A program made the translations under genes and the position numbers. This document shows, piece after piece, positions 18,095 to 27,577 of a DNA stretch of 64,000 nucleotides (the first letter of the stretch is position 1; the number at the start of each line of letters is the position of its first letter). This stretch comes from Brucellaceae bacterium (GTDB taxonomy: Bacteria > Pseudomonadota > Alphaproteobacteria > Rhizobiales > Rhizobiaceae): assembly GCA_020637755.1 (NCBI GenBank), contig JACKJW010000002.1:62001-126000 (forward strand). Reading direction: 5' to 3'. The notes below the pieces were generated by a model, which was not told the DNA's origin, made no database searches, and saw nothing but the letters and a program-made list of their open reading frames with translations.

Positions 18095-21000
18095 ATGACG
18101 GACATGAACCGGCGGGAGGGAGCTGCACATGCGCGTGTGCGCTTTCGCCGGCATGAAATCCCGTCCCTGGATGCCCTGCCTTCCGCCCAGGCCGCACCCG
18201 TGCCGCAAAAGCGCAAGCCTGTCGTGCGCCGTGCGCTGCGTATCGCCGTCAGTTCCGTCCTGATTGTCCTTGTGCTCGCGGTGCTGGCTGCGTCCGGCAT
18301 CTGGATCGCCGTCAATGCCGGTCTTGGCCGCGACCGGATCGGGGTTGAGGCAGAGGCGGCCCTGGCACGCATGTACGGCTTTCCGGTCAAGGCGGCCATC
18401 GGTGCCACGACGCTTTCCTTCGATGGTGGGCGCTACATCGCCTTTGAAATCCGCGATGTCGACATCCGCCACGCCGAAACGGGCCAGAAGCTGACGGCTG
18501 CCGATGCCATCCGGCTCGGCGTCCGGCCGCTGCCGCTGCTCGGCGGCGAGATCCGCATCGGTTCCATCCGCATCGTCGGTGCCCATGCCAATGACATGTC
18601 CGACGGACCCGCCGGAGCCGATCCGCTGGCGTCCTTCGCGGGTGTGGACGGTCTGGCCGACCCCGACAAGCTGACGGCTGCCGTGTTTGACAGCCTGAGC
18701 ACCGCCTTTTCCAAGCTGGATACCACGGGAACCAAGCGCATCGCGCTGCGCGAAACGGTGCTGCACCGCGGTCAACGCCGCATTGAGGTGTCGGAGCTCT
18801 CGGTCACCCGCGAGACGCCGGGCTCGATCGCCATTTCTGCCAAGGCCACCGAGGAGGGGGTTGCCTATGCTCTGACCGCATTGGCGAGCCGCGACGTGAA
18901 CGGTGTCATCAGTGCCTTCAAGGCCGATCTGAAAGTGTCCGGCTTTGCACTCAAGGGCGGAGAGGTGACCGGCATCGAGGGCGGCCCGGTCATCCTGTCG
19001 CTCGCCGGTTCGGAAACCGGGCGCGGACGCGGTCAGCGCCTCACGGCCAAGGTGAAGCTCTCCCGCTATGTGGCCGCCGTCGAGGCGCCGGGCGAGTTGG
19101 CCGGGCTCCTGTCGTTTGAGGCGCAGCTCCGCCAGGGCTCCGGCAAGGTCGAGATTTCATCGGGCAACCTCACGGTCAACAATTCGCGCTTCCCCTTCAC
19201 CGGGGCCATCGGACCGGACCCGGTGAATGCAAACCAGGCCGGACCTTCGCAATACCGCTTCGAGGTTGTCACCAATGACGCGCGCCTCTCGCCCATGGAC
19301 ACGCAGGAAGCGGCCATCACCTTCGGCGCGCGGTTGGCCGGCACCTTCACGCCGGACAACCGCACGCTCAATGTGTCCAGCCTCGGCCTGCGCACCAGCG
19401 GCGGCGAGGTGATGGGGTCCGCCCGTTTCATCTTCGGGGATTCGGCACCGGCGATCTTCCTTGCACTGCGCAGCCGCGACCTGCCGGTCTCCCATGCCAA
19501 GCAGCTCTGGCCCTGGCTGTCGGCGCCCAAGGCCCGCGCCTGGGTGGTGAAGAACCTCTTTGACGGAACGCTGGTCAGTACGGAGCTGGAACTCGCCTCC
19601 GGCCCCGGCCGCCTGACCGACGGCATTCCCTACGAGGCCGATGAAATCCACGGCCGCTTTGCTGTGAGAGGAACGCGCTTTGACATCGCCGGCGACCTGC
19701 CGCCGGTACGCGACGCCGAAGGCGTGATTTCCTTTGCCGGCAACGACGTGGACATCGAACTGAAAAAGGGAACCGCCTGGACCCGAAGCGGCCGCACGGT
19801 GAAGGCCACCGATGCCCGCATGGAAATTCGCGACGCTCACCTGGACCCGGTCATCGGCAAGCTCGACCTGCCGATCGAGGGCGCTGCCGACGCCATTGTC
19901 GAGCTCGCCTCACGCAAGCCGATCGATGCCGGCGAGAAGCTCGGCATCGGGCCAGACAAATTCACCGGCAACGTGAAGGGGCGGGTCAAGGCCGCGATAC
20001 CGCTGGAGGATGATGTCAAGGTCACCGAGATCGACTGGTCCGTGGCGCTCGATTTCGACAATCTCGCCATCGACAAGGAGTTTGACGGCCAGAAGCTGAC
20101 CGCGGCCGCCGGTACCATCACCATCGACCCGCGCGCTGCGCGCATCAGTGCCAGGGGCAAGTTGAACGGAACGGATGCAAAGCTTGCAATCGTCGAGCCG
20201 ATCGGTCCGGGCGGCCCGAAAGCCTCGCAGGATGTGACATTGGACCTCTCCGCCAAGTCGCTTGCCGCCATGGCGCCAGGCCTTGACGGCATCCTGGAGG
20301 GTCCGGTCTCCGTCAAGCTCAGCGGTCAGGGCGGCAGGCAGGTGGTGGAGGCCGATCTCGGCCGCGCCAACCTGTCCATCCCGTGGATGGGCTGGTCCAA
20401 GGGCGCGGGCGTTCCGGCCACGGCACGGTTTACCCTTGATACACAGGGTCGAAACACCGCGATCCGCGACCTGAAGATAGACGGCAAGAGCTTTCAGGTG
20501 GCGGGCGACATCCGCCTTCAGGACAATTCGGTTTCCTCGATGGAAATGTCGCGCGTCCGCCTGAATCGTGACGACAATTTCGCCGTGTCGGTGAGCCGTT
20601 CGGGCGCCAAGGGCATGAACATCACGCTGAAGGGCGCATCGATGGATGCCCGTGCGCTCATCCGCCAGTTCTCGTCCAGCCGGGAAGAGGCGCTGAGCAA
20701 GGTTGACCGGCGGCCGATGAAGATCACCGCGCGCCTCGACAAGGTGATCGGCTTCGATGGCGAGGCGCTGACCGACGTGCGCATGGATTATTCCGGCAAC
20801 GGCACCACGCCGCTCTCCGCGGCCATGACCGGCATCACGGATACCGGCGCAGCAGTGCGCATTTCCCATTCGGGCGGTGCCAGCCGCTCGCTGGAAATGG
20901 CAACGGCCGATGCCGGCTCCGTGCTGCGGTTCCTTGATCTCTACGGACGCATGCGCGGCGGTGATCTCAAGGTCGCGCTGGCCGGTTCCGGCGACGGGCC

Positions 21001-21484
21001 GCTGTCCGGCCAGATCGACATTCGCGATTTTGTCCTGGTCAACGAACCGCGCCTGGCCTCGCTGGTCGGCCGCCCGGCACCCCAAAGCGATGGCCGCAGC
21101 CTCAGTGATGCGGTCAAGAAGGACATTGACGTCTCCCGGGTGAAGTTCGACCGCGGTTTCGTGCTCGTCGAAAAGGGCGAGAAATACCTCAACATGTCCA
21201 AGGGCGTGCTGCGCGGCCCGCTGATCGGCACCACCTTTCAGGGCAAGCTCTATGACGGGCGCGGGCGCATGTCGGTGACCGGCACCTTCATGCCGGCCTA
21301 TGGCCTGAACCGAATCTTCGGCGAGATTCCCGTGCTCGGCTTCGTGCTCGGCAACGGGCGTGACCGCGGGCTGATCGGCATCACGTACAAGCTGGCAGGC
21401 GATGCGAAGTCGCCCGATCTCCAGATCAACCCGATCTCGGTCATCGCACCCGGAATCTTCCGCTCGATCTTCGAGTTCCGCTGA
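18095..21484 (+). CDS. Large AsmA/YhdP-like envelope protein (DUF3971)
   Basis: A 1129-residue inner-membrane-anchored protein with a cytoplasmic basic N-terminus, one membrane segment (about residues 46-70, AVSSVLIVLVLAVLAASGIWIAV) and a huge beta-rich periplasmic region. The pattern of DUF3971 in the middle and an AsmA-like C-terminal region ending with LNRIFGEIPVLGFVLGNGRDRGLIGITYKLAG resembles YhdP, TamB and AsmA, proteins implicated in phospholipid transport to the outer membrane. The function here is inferred from the family. The ATG at 18095 lies in the divergent region with bcp. It converges on tyrS, 17 bases away, with no obvious terminator between them. Confidence 0.86.
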   Translation: MTDMNRREGAAHARVRFRRHEIPSLDALPSAQAAPVPQKRKPVVRRALRIAVSSVLIVLVLAVLAASGIWIAVNAGLGRDRIGVEAEAALARMYGFPVKAAIGATTLSFDGGRYIAFEIRDVDIRHAETGQKLTAADAIRLGVRPLPLLGGEIRIGSIRIVGAHANDMSDGPAGADPLASFAGVDGLADPDKLTAAVFDSLSTAFSKLDTTGTKRIALRETVLHRGQRRIEVSELSVTRETPGSIAISAKATEEGVAYALTALASRDVNGVISAFKADLKVSGFALKGGEVTGIEGGPVILSLAGSETGRGRGQRLTAKVKLSRYVAAVEAPGELAGLLSFEAQLRQGSGKVEISSGNLTVNNSRFPFTGAIGPDPVNANQAGPSQYRFEVVTNDARLSPMDTQEAAITFGARLAGTFTPDNRTLNVSSLGLRTSGGEVMGSARFIFGDSAPAIFLALRSRDLPVSHAKQLWPWLSAPKARAWVVKNLFDGTLVSTELELASGPGRLTDGIPYEADEIHGRFAVRGTRFDIAGDLPPVRDAEGVISFAGNDVDIELKKGTAWTRSGRTVKATDARMEIRDAHLDPVIGKLDLPIEGAADAIVELASRKPIDAGEKLGIGPDKFTGNVKGRVKAAIPLEDDVKVTEIDWSVALDFDNLAIDKEFDGQKLTAAAGTITIDPRAARISARGKLNGTDAKLAIVEPIGPGGPKASQDVTLDLSAKSLAAMAPGLDGILEGPVSVKLSGQGGRQVVEADLGRANLSIPWMGWSKGAGVPATARFTLDTQGRNTAIRDLKIDGKSFQVAGDIRLQDNSVSSMEMSRVRLNRDDNFAVSVSRSGAKGMNITLKGASMDARALIRQFSSSREEALSKVDRRPMKITARLDKVIGFDGEALTDVRMDYSGNGTTPLSAAMTGITDTGAAVRISHSGGASRSLEMATADAGSVLRFLDLYGRMRGGDLKVALAGSGDGPLSGQIDIRDFVLVNEPRLASLVGRPAPQSDGRSLSDAVKKDIDVSRVKFDRGFVLVEKGEKYLNMSKGVLRGPLIGTTFQGKLYDGRGRMSVTGTFMPAYGLNRIFGEIPVLGFVLGNGRDRGLIGITYKLAGDAKSPDLQINPISVIAPGIFRSIFEFR

Positions 21485-21501
21485 CGCGGCTGGCTGGCGG
21501 G

Positions 21502-22746
21502 TCAGACCGGGCGGATCAGCGCGTGTTTCTTCTTGCCGAGCGACAGCTTGATGACGCCCTCGGCGTTGACGTCCGAGCGCGACAGCGTCGCGCGGTCGTC
21601 GGAAACCGTGGCATCGTTCACCTTCACCGCGCCGCCCTTGACATGGCGGCGCATCTCGCCGTTGGAGGCGGCAAGCCCGGCCGCAACGAAGGCGGCGAGC
21701 ACGCCCATGCCGGCATCAAGCTCGCTGCCTGCGATCTCCACGGTCGGCAAGTCGTCGCCCAGCGCGCCTTCCTCGAAGGTCTTGCGCGCCGTTTCGGCCG
21801 CGTCGTCCGCCGCCTGCCGGCCATGCAGCATGGCGGTGATCTCGGTGGCGAGAACCTTCTTGGCCTCGTTGATTTCCGCGCCGCCGAGCGCCGCAAGCCG
21901 TGCGATCTCATCCATCGGCATCGTGGTGTAGAGCTTCAGGAAGCGTTCCACGTCGGCGTCTTCGGTGTTGCGCCAGTACTGCCAGAACTCGTAGGGGCTC
22001 AGCATGTCGGCGTTCAGCCACACCGCGCCGTTGGCCGTCTTGCCCATCTTGGCACCCGATGAGGTGGTGAGCAGCGGTGAGGTGAGCGCAAAGAGCTGCG
22101 GCGTGCCCATGCGGTGGCCGAGGTCGATGCCCGAGACGATATTGCCCCATTGGTCCGAGCCACCCATTTGCAGGCGGCAGCCCTCGCGCCGGTTCAGCTC
22201 CACGAAATCATAGGCCTGAAGGATCATGTAATTGAATTCGAGGAACGACAACGACTGCTCGCGGTCGAGCCGGAGCTTCACCGAATCGAAGGAGAGCATG
22301 CGGTTGACCGAGAAGTGGCGGCCCACGTCGCGCAGGAATTCAACATAATTGATGCCCATCAGCCAATCGGCATTGTTGAGCATCAGCGCCTTGCCGCCAA
22401 AGTCGAGATATTGGGCAAAGCAGCGCTTGATGCCCTCAAGGTTGGCAGCAATGTCTTCCGCCGTCAGCATCTTGCGTGCCTCGTCCTTGAAGGACGGGTC
22501 CCCGATCATCGACGTGCCTCCGCCCATCAGCGCGATGGGGCGGTGGCCGGTCTGCTGCATCCAGTGCAGCATCATGATCTGGATGAGCGACCCGGCATGC
22601 AGGCTTTTCGCCGTCGCATCGAAACCGATATAGGCCGTCACGCTTTCCTTGGCAAAGAGGTCATCCAGCCCGGCATCATCGGAGGTCTGGTGGATGAAGC
22701 CGCGCTCGGCCATGATGCGCAGGAAATCGGACTTGAAGGCGGACAT
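21502..22746 (-). CDS. tyrS: Tyrosyl-tRNA synthetase
   Basis: Class Ic synthetase that charges tRNA-Tyr. 414 residues from ATG 22746 ([16 protein letters not shown]); GGAAGAG lies upstream, and the open frame extending to 22791 is rejected. The HIGH motif appears as SLHAGSLIQ, the KMSKS loop as [12 protein letters not shown], and tyrosine-binding residues are in YMILQAYDF and [11 protein letters not shown]-terminal S4-like RNA-binding domain ([19 protein letters not shown]) is present. It is divergent from anmK, as in many Hyphomicrobiales. Confidence 0.97.
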   Translation of the reverse strand: MSAFKSDFLRIMAERGFIHQTSDDAGLDDLFAKESVTAYIGFDATAKSLHAGSLIQIMMLHWMQQTGHRPIALMGGGTSMIGDPSFKDEARKMLTAEDIAANLEGIKRCFAQYLDFGGKALMLNNADWLMGINYVEFLRDVGRHFSVNRMLSFDSVKLRLDREQSLSFLEFNYMILQAYDFVELNRREGCRLQMGGSDQWGNIVSGIDLGHRMGTPQLFALTSPLLTTSSGAKMGKTANGAVWLNADMLSPYEFWQYWRNTEDADVERFLKLYTTMPMDEIARLAALGGAEINEAKKVLATEITAMLHGRQAADDAAETARKTFEEGALGDDLPTVEIAGSELDAGMGVLAAFVAAGLAASNGEMRRHVKGGAVKVNDATVSDDRATLSRSDVNAEGVIKLSLGKKKHALIRPV

Positions 22747-22850
22747 GATTCTCTTCCGGTCTCGGGATGTCGGTTGACGCGCGGGGATCATCCGCGGCTC
22801 GCGCGGGCTTTATCATCTTTGCGGTGCGGATCACAAGGCGAGAGGGCGGC

Positions 22851-23984
22851 ATGGAACCGGTGCGCGCAATCGGGTTGATGAGCGGCACGTCCATGGACGG
22901 CATCGACGCCGCGCTGGTGGAAACCGACGGCGAGGGGCGCGCCACCTGCGGACCGGCGCTGATGATCCCCTACGAGGCCGCCTTCCGCCGCCGCATCGAG
23001 GCAGCGCTTGAGGATGCCAAGGTGATCGCGCGGCGGGACCAGCGGCCCGGAGACCTTGCCGGATTGGAGCGCGAGATCACGGATCGCCATGCGGCCGCCG
23101 TGGAAGCCCTTCTGGGCCGGGCCGGGCTGGCGAGGCAGGACATCACGGTAATCGGCTTTCACGGGCAGACGGTGCTGCACAGGCCCCAGGCCGGACTGAC
23201 GGTGCAGATCGGCGATGGCGCGCGGCTGGCCGCGCTGACGGGCATCGATGTCGTCGCCGACATGCGCGCTGCCGACATGGCCCATGGCGGGCAGGGCGCT
23301 CCGCTGGTTCCCGCCTGGCATGCGGCTCTGGCGCAAGGGCTTTGTGACGCCCAAAAGGCGCGCTGGCCAGTCGCCTTTGTCAATATCGGCGGCATTTCCA
23401 ACATCACGTTTGTCTCCGGGCAGGGCGATCCCGTCGCCTTCGATTGCGGACCGGGCAACGCGCTGGTGGATCAATGGGTGCAGGCCCATGCGGGGATCGG
23501 CTACGACGATGGCGGCCGTATCGGCTCGGAAGGAACAGTGGTGCAGACCGTGCTGGACGCCTATCTGGCCCATCCGTTCCTCGAAAAGCCCGGCCCCAAA
23601 TCACTCGACCGCAACGATTTCACGCTGGAGGCGGCAGGGGTGATGGAATTGGCGGACGGCGCGCGCACCCTTGCAGCCGTGACGGCCCATGCCATCCATG
23701 ACGCGGCCCGCCATCTGCCGGCCAAGCCCTCGACTTGGGTGCTGTGCGGCGGCGGGCGGAAAAATGCCAACATCGTCCGCGACCTGCGCGAACTGGCAAG
23801 CGAGGACGGCGCCGGCGTCATCGACAGTGATGCAGCCGGTCTTGATGGCGATGCCATGGAAGCCCAGGCCTGGGCCTATCTCGCTGTGCGCAACCTGCGC
23901 GGCCTGCCGCTCACCTGGCCCTCGACCACCGGAGTGAGCCATCCCGTCAGCGGGGGCGCGCTCTTTTCTCAAAGGCTTGATTAA
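22851..23984 (+). CDS. anmK: 1,6-anhydro-N-acetylmuramic acid kinase
   Basis: Phosphorylates and opens anhydro-MurNAc released during peptidoglycan turnover, giving MurNAc-6-phosphate for recycling. 377 residues from ATG 22851. The N-terminal GLMSGTSMDGIDAALVETDG, the central GFHGQTVLHRP and AFDCGPGNALVDQW, and the late WVLCGGGRKN are family signatures of this ASKHA-fold kinase. The start is chosen from homology; a frame open from 22767 has no plausible N-terminus. It is divergent from tyrS across about 104 bases. Confidence 0.95.
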   Translation: MEPVRAIGLMSGTSMDGIDAALVETDGEGRATCGPALMIPYEAAFRRRIEAALEDAKVIARRDQRPGDLAGLEREITDRHAAAVEALLGRAGLARQDITVIGFHGQTVLHRPQAGLTVQIGDGARLAALTGIDVVADMRAADMAHGGQGAPLVPAWHAALAQGLCDAQKARWPVAFVNIGGISNITFVSGQGDPVAFDCGPGNALVDQWVQAHAGIGYDDGGRIGSEGTVVQTVLDAYLAHPFLEKPGPKSLDRNDFTLEAAGVMELADGARTLAAVTAHAIHDAARHLPAKPSTWVLCGGGRKNANIVRDLRELASEDGAGVIDSDAAGLDGDAMEAQAWAYLAVRNLRGLPLTWPSTTGVSHPVSGGALFSQRLD

Positions 23985-24033
23985 ATCAACCGTTGGTGGG
24001 TTTCCCATTGTTTGCCCGGAACGGCGTGAATGG

Positions 24034-24064
24034 TTGCAGAAATTAGCACTCTCGAAAGTATAAG
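24034..24064 (+). promoter_or_regulatory. Candidate promoter of the von Willebrand protein gene
   Basis: TTGCAG and TATAAG separated by 19 bases, in the roughly 205-base gap after anmK. The spacer is long, so support is modest. Confidence 0.3.
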
Positions 24065-24189
24065 ATGCAGAAATCCGGCCATTTCGACCGTCCGGGCTGC
24101 ATTCGCGCCGAAATTAACCATTTGATCGCAGTTGCGGGTACAAAAAACCACAACTTGTTCAGCGTGGGGCACAATGAAGGGTGGAAGCA

Positions 24190-25287
24190 ATGCGCAACCA
24201 TAAAGTGCTTTGCCGGAAGGTCTGGAAAGAGACCGCGGCGCGTTTCCGGAACGACCGGAAGGGAAATTTCACCGTCCTTTTCGTGGGAACCCTCATTCCC
24301 ACGATGATGTGCATCGGCTTTGTCGTTGATTCCGTGTCGATGATGAACCTGAAGAACCGCGCGGAGAATGTGACGGATTCGGCCCTCATGGCCGCCGCTG
24401 CAACGGTCCGTGAGAACGGGACCCTGACCGAAACGGACGAAAAGACCCTGGAGAAAGAGGTCGACCGGCAGATGAGGGATGTCTTCAAGGTCTATTTTGA
24501 AGCCAATTCGACCGAGGTCATGGATCGCAATTTTGAGAGCTACAACCTCAGCTACGATCCTGAAACCAATGATTTCACGGCCAAGGTGAACCTCTATTAC
24601 AAGCCGCATGTCTACAAGCGGCTCTACGAAGACACCGTCCGGTTCTCCGTACAGGCGACCGTCAACGTGCAGCTTGAGCAGCAGGGCGCTTTGTCCATGG
24701 GCCTGGTTCTGGACAAGTCCGGCTCAATGGGCTCCAACGGCCGCATGACCGCACTCAAGCAGGCAGTGGCCAGCATGGCCGCCGATTTTGACAAGTCCGA
24801 TCCCAAGAATGAACTGATCCGCCTCGGTGCCTGGTCCTACGACAGCACCATGCGGGACTCGGTGGACATGACCTGGGACCGCTCCGAGGTCTCCGGCTTC
24901 GTCAAGTCCTTGAAACCCGGCGGCGGCACGTCCTCCACCAAGGCCTTCCAGACCGCATGGCAGCAGGTGCGCCACCCGCGCGAGGAGAAGGAGCATGAAA
25001 AGATGAATGGCCTGACCCTGCGCCGCGCCGTCGTCTTCATGACCGATGGCGACAACAACGACTACAAGGACGACGACCGGACCATCAAGTTCTGCGACAA
25101 GGCCAAGGACGATGGGCTTGAGGTCTACACTGTTGCCTTCCAGGCACCGGCGCGGGGCAAGAACCTGCTGAAGGCTTGCGCGTCAGGTGCCGACCACTAC
25201 TACGAGGCGACCAATGCAGCCTCGCTCATCACGGCTTTCCGCAAGATCGGCCGCGACGCCATGGGCAAGATCCTGTTTTCGCACTGA
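24190..25287 (+). CDS. TadG-like von Willebrand factor A protein
   Basis: A single N-terminal membrane helix (FTVLFVGTLIPTMMCIGFVVD) preceded by a basic DRKGNF segment matches the TadE/TadG prepilin-like start. An extracytoplasmic VWA domain follows from about residue 165, with a complete MIDAS: DKSGSMG, a Thr in GGGTSS and the Asp of FMTDGDN. 365 residues from ATG 24190; a GTG at 24181 is in frame but has no spacing from its AAGG. Tad pilus genes are not nearby, so this is an orphan. Adhesion or metal-dependent binding is likely, but the ligand is unknown. It ends at a strong terminator. Confidence 0.82.
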   Translation: MRNHKVLCRKVWKETAARFRNDRKGNFTVLFVGTLIPTMMCIGFVVDSVSMMNLKNRAENVTDSALMAAAATVRENGTLTETDEKTLEKEVDRQMRDVFKVYFEANSTEVMDRNFESYNLSYDPETNDFTAKVNLYYKPHVYKRLYEDTVRFSVQATVNVQLEQQGALSMGLVLDKSGSMGSNGRMTALKQAVASMAADFDKSDPKNELIRLGAWSYDSTMRDSVDMTWDRSEVSGFVKSLKPGGGTSSTKAFQTAWQQVRHPREEKEHEKMNGLTLRRAVVFMTDGDNNDYKDDDRTIKFCDKAKDDGLEVYTVAFQAPARGKNLLKACASGADHYYEATNAASLITAFRKIGRDAMGKILFSH

Positions 25288-25312
25288 GTTAGGCAGCCCC
25301 TCCGGTGCAGAC

Positions 25313-25346
25313 AAAAAAAAGGCGGCCGAAACGGCCGCCTTTTTTT
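25313..25346. terminator. Bidirectional intrinsic terminator
   Basis: A-tract, GGCGGCCG, loop AAA, CGGCCGCC and a T-tract, between convergent genes; very strong on both strands. Confidence 0.95.
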
Positions 25347-25364
25347 GTTTCCGCGAGATGTGAG

Positions 25365-26039
25365 CTACCGCAGCCGCTTGGGTTTCGCGGCCGTCATTTC
25401 GCCGCGAAGGCGTGCATCCAGATAGTCGGAACATTCGCCGATCAGTTCGTCCTCGCGGCCCGAGAAGAAATGATTGGCACCTTCCATCGTCTTCTGCGTG
25501 ATGGTGATGCCCTTTTGCTGGTGCAGCTTGTCCACCAGCCCCTGAACGTCCTTGCCCGGCGCCACCTTGTCGGCATCGCCATGGATGATGAGGCCTGAAG
25601 AGGGACAGGGCGCCAGGAACGAGAAGTCATAGATGTTTGGCTGCGGGGCAACCGAGATGAACCCCTCGATCTCCGGGCGTCGCATCAGCAGCTGCATGCC
25701 GATCCAGGCACCGAAGGAATAGCCCGCAACCCAGCAGCTCTTGGAATCGGGATGCAGCGACTGCACCCAGTCAAGCGCGGCGGCGGCATCGGACAATTCA
25801 CCCGTGCCATGGTCGAATTCGCCCTGGCTGCGGCCGATGGAGCGGAAATTGAAGCGAAGCGTCGTGAAGCCGCGCTGCTGGAACATGTAGAAGAGGTCGT
25901 AGACGATCTTGTTGTTCATCGTGCCGCCGAACTGCGGATGGGGATGCAGCACCATGGCAATGGGCGCATTCTTTTCCTTGGACGGCTGGTAACGCCCTTC
26001 AAGACGTCCGGCCGGACCGGCGAAAATGACCTCTGGCAT
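25365..26039 (-). CDS. Alpha/beta hydrolase (COG2945-like)
   Basis: Compact 224-residue serine hydrolase of the dienelactone-hydrolase-like group. Oxyanion region LHPHPQFGGTM, nucleophile elbow AGYSFGAW (Ser), acid in IHGDADKV and catalytic His in EGANHFFSG. Start ATG 26039 has GAAGGAA upstream; the open frame to 26087 is rejected. It is divergent from the suf operon. Homologues of this gene lie beside suf genes in several rhizobia as I recall, but no role in cluster assembly is established. Confidence 0.85.
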   Translation of the reverse strand: MPEVIFAGPAGRLEGRYQPSKEKNAPIAMVLHPHPQFGGTMNNKIVYDLFYMFQQRGFTTLRFNFRSIGRSQGEFDHGTGELSDAAAALDWVQSLHPDSKSCWVAGYSFGAWIGMQLLMRRPEIEGFISVAPQPNIYDFSFLAPCPSSGLIIHGDADKVAPGKDVQGLVDKLHQQKGITITQKTMEGANHFFSGREDELIGECSDYLDARLRGEMTAAKPKRLR

Positions 26040-26100
26040 GGGAATTCCTTCTCGTTGCGGGCGCAGCCGCGCTGTTTGCCGCCTCACAGGGACTGTCGGC

Positions 26101-26129
26101 TTGACGGGCGCTGGCGCGCTCCCTAAAAA
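26101..26129 (+). promoter_or_regulatory. Candidate suf operon promoter
   Basis: TTGACG (-35), 17-base spacer, TAAAAA (-10). The predicted transcription start, near 26136, lies inside the Irr-like palindrome at 26133-26149. Confidence 0.5.
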
Positions 26130-26132
26130 CCG

Positions 26133-26149
26133 CTTAGAATGGTTCTAAG
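26133..26149. promoter_or_regulatory. Irr-type iron control element (ICE) upstream of suf
   Basis: Perfect 7-3-7 palindrome CTTAGAA-TGG-TTCTAAG. It differs only at the outermost pair from the ICE consensus TTTAGAA-N3-TTCTAAA bound by the haem-responsive Fur-family regulator Irr in Rhizobiales. Its place over the transcription start suggests repression under iron limitation or haem-dependent control of cluster synthesis; the sign of the effect is inferred. Confidence 0.72.
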
Positions 26150-26180
26150 GGCCTTGGATCGCTCCCGATGGCCCACGGAA

Positions 26181-26212
26181 CCGGAAGGCTTGATAAGGCA
26201 TCAACCTTCCGG
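26181..26212 (+). other. Leader hairpin of the suf transcript
   Basis: CCGGAAGG, one bulged C, TTGAT, loop AAGGC, then ATCAA and CCTTCCGG: 13 base pairs with one bulge. It sits in the untranslated leader, about 80 bases before the first start codon. No T-tract follows, so it is not a simple terminator. Confidence 0.6.
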
Positions 26213-26292
26213 ATTTCAAGGAAATAACGCCCGGGCCGGCTTTTGTCCGGCAGGCAAGAGGGATGATCCGGCAGTGCTGCCGGCAGGAAGGC

Positions 26293-27462
26293 ATGTCTTT
26301 GACGGCTTCGCCGCGAGCCTATCTGGACCACAATGCCAGTGCGCCGCTGTTGCCTGCGGCGCGCGATGCGATGCTGGCTGCCCTGGAAGCTGACGCTAAT
26401 CCGTCCTCCGTCCATGCCGATGGCCGCGCCGCGCGCCGTATCGTCGAAACTGCACGGCGTGACGTCGCGGCCCTGTGCGGGGCAGACCCCGAGCATGTGG
26501 TCTTCACCTCGGGGGCCACGGAAGCCGCCAACATGGCGCTCACCCCGCACTACCGCATGGGCCGCTCGCCGCTCAGGGTCTCGCATCTGCACGTTCTGGC
26601 CAGCGACCATCCCTGCCTTCTGGGCGGCGGACAATTCGCGCCGGAAAGGACGACCGTCATTCCCGTCACGCCGGATGGCCTGGCCGACATGGCCGCGCTG
26701 GCCCGCGCGCTTGAAAACCATGACATGGAAACCGGACTGCCCATGGTCGCGGTCCACGCGGCCAACAACGAGACGGGCGTGATCCAGCCGCTGGCGGAAA
26801 TCGCGGCGCTCGTGGCGGACGCCGGTGGCATTCTCGTGGTCGATGCCGTGCAGGCGGCCGGCCGCATGCCGATCGCCATATCCGCCGGCTACGGCGACTT
26901 TCTGGTTCTCTCCGCCCACAAGATTGGTGGGCCGCGCGGTGCCGGTGCGCTTGTCGCGCGCGCGCCGGTCCTGATGCCCGAGCCGCTGCTGCGCGGCGGC
27001 GGACAGGAGAAGGGTCACCGCGCAGGTACCGAGAATGTCGCGGGCATTGCCGGATTTGGTGCGGCCGCGCTTGCCGTCTCGGACCTTGGTGCAATGGACA
27101 GCGTGGCCAAGTTGCGCGACCGGTTCGAGGCAGCTCTGACCGGCATGGTGACCGATGTGATGATCCACGGCGCGCAGGCGCCCCGGCTTCCCAACACCAG
27201 CTTCTTCACGCTGCCCGGCATGAAGGCGGAGACGGCACAGATCGCGCTCGACCTCGCCGGGCTTTCGGTGTCGGCCGGATCGGCCTGTTCGTCGGGCAAG
27301 GTCGGGCCTAGCCATGTGCTGCAAGCCATGGGCGCGGACACGCGCGACGGCGCGCTGCGCGTCTCGATCGGCCGGCAGACGCGCGAAGACGAGATTGCCA
27401 GGCTGCTCGCAGAAATCGGCCGGCTTGCCGAACGGCGGCGCGGCGAGACCGCAGCGGCGTAA
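26293..27462 (+). CDS. Cysteine desulfurase, NifS/IscS type
   Basis: Removes sulfur from cysteine as an enzyme-bound persulfide for Fe-S assembly. 389 residues from ATG 26293 (MSLTASPRAYLDHNASAPL); an upstream ATG at 26263 is possible. The PLP lysine is in SAHKIGGPRGAG, substrate Arg in the C-terminal region, and the persulfide Cys in AGSACSSGK. This group I enzyme is first in the suf operon, while the SufS-type enzyme is fifth, so the operon has two desulfurases of different classes, a common rhizobial layout. Regulated by the Irr-like box upstream. Confidence 0.92.
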   Translation: MSLTASPRAYLDHNASAPLLPAARDAMLAALEADANPSSVHADGRAARRIVETARRDVAALCGADPEHVVFTSGATEAANMALTPHYRMGRSPLRVSHLHVLASDHPCLLGGGQFAPERTTVIPVTPDGLADMAALARALENHDMETGLPMVAVHAANNETGVIQPLAEIAALVADAGGILVVDAVQAAGRMPIAISAGYGDFLVLSAHKIGGPRGAGALVARAPVLMPEPLLRGGGQEKGHRAGTENVAGIAGFGAAALAVSDLGAMDSVAKLRDRFEAALTGMVTDVMIHGAQAPRLPNTSFFTLPGMKAETAQIALDLAGLSVSAGSACSSGKVGPSHVLQAMGADTRDGALRVSIGRQTREDEIARLLAEIGRLAERRRGETAAA

Positions 27463-27544
27463 TTTTGTCCGCATGGGCAAATCTGGCGGGTTACATTCCG
27501 GCCCGCCGGCACTAAATAGAAGGCTCGGACCCCGGAAAGGGGAC

Positions 27545-27577
27545 ATGCCGATGACGTTGACAACTGCCGGGCCTTGA
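27545..27577 (+). other. Possible 10-codon leader ORF before sufB
   Basis: ATG CCG ATG ... CCT TGA encodes MPMTLTTAGP, preceded by GGAAAGGGGAC, a stronger ribosome site than that of sufB itself. A 6-bp hairpin (GCCGGG 27566-27571, CCCGGC 27579-27584) overlaps its end, 18 bases before the sufB ATG. It could modulate sufB translation or be chance. Confidence 0.3.

Noticed and set aside
26191..26203. RirA iron-responsive box in TGATAAGGCATCA
   Set aside because: The half sites are separated by seven bases, not nine, and the stretch is the loop of a stronger hairpin.
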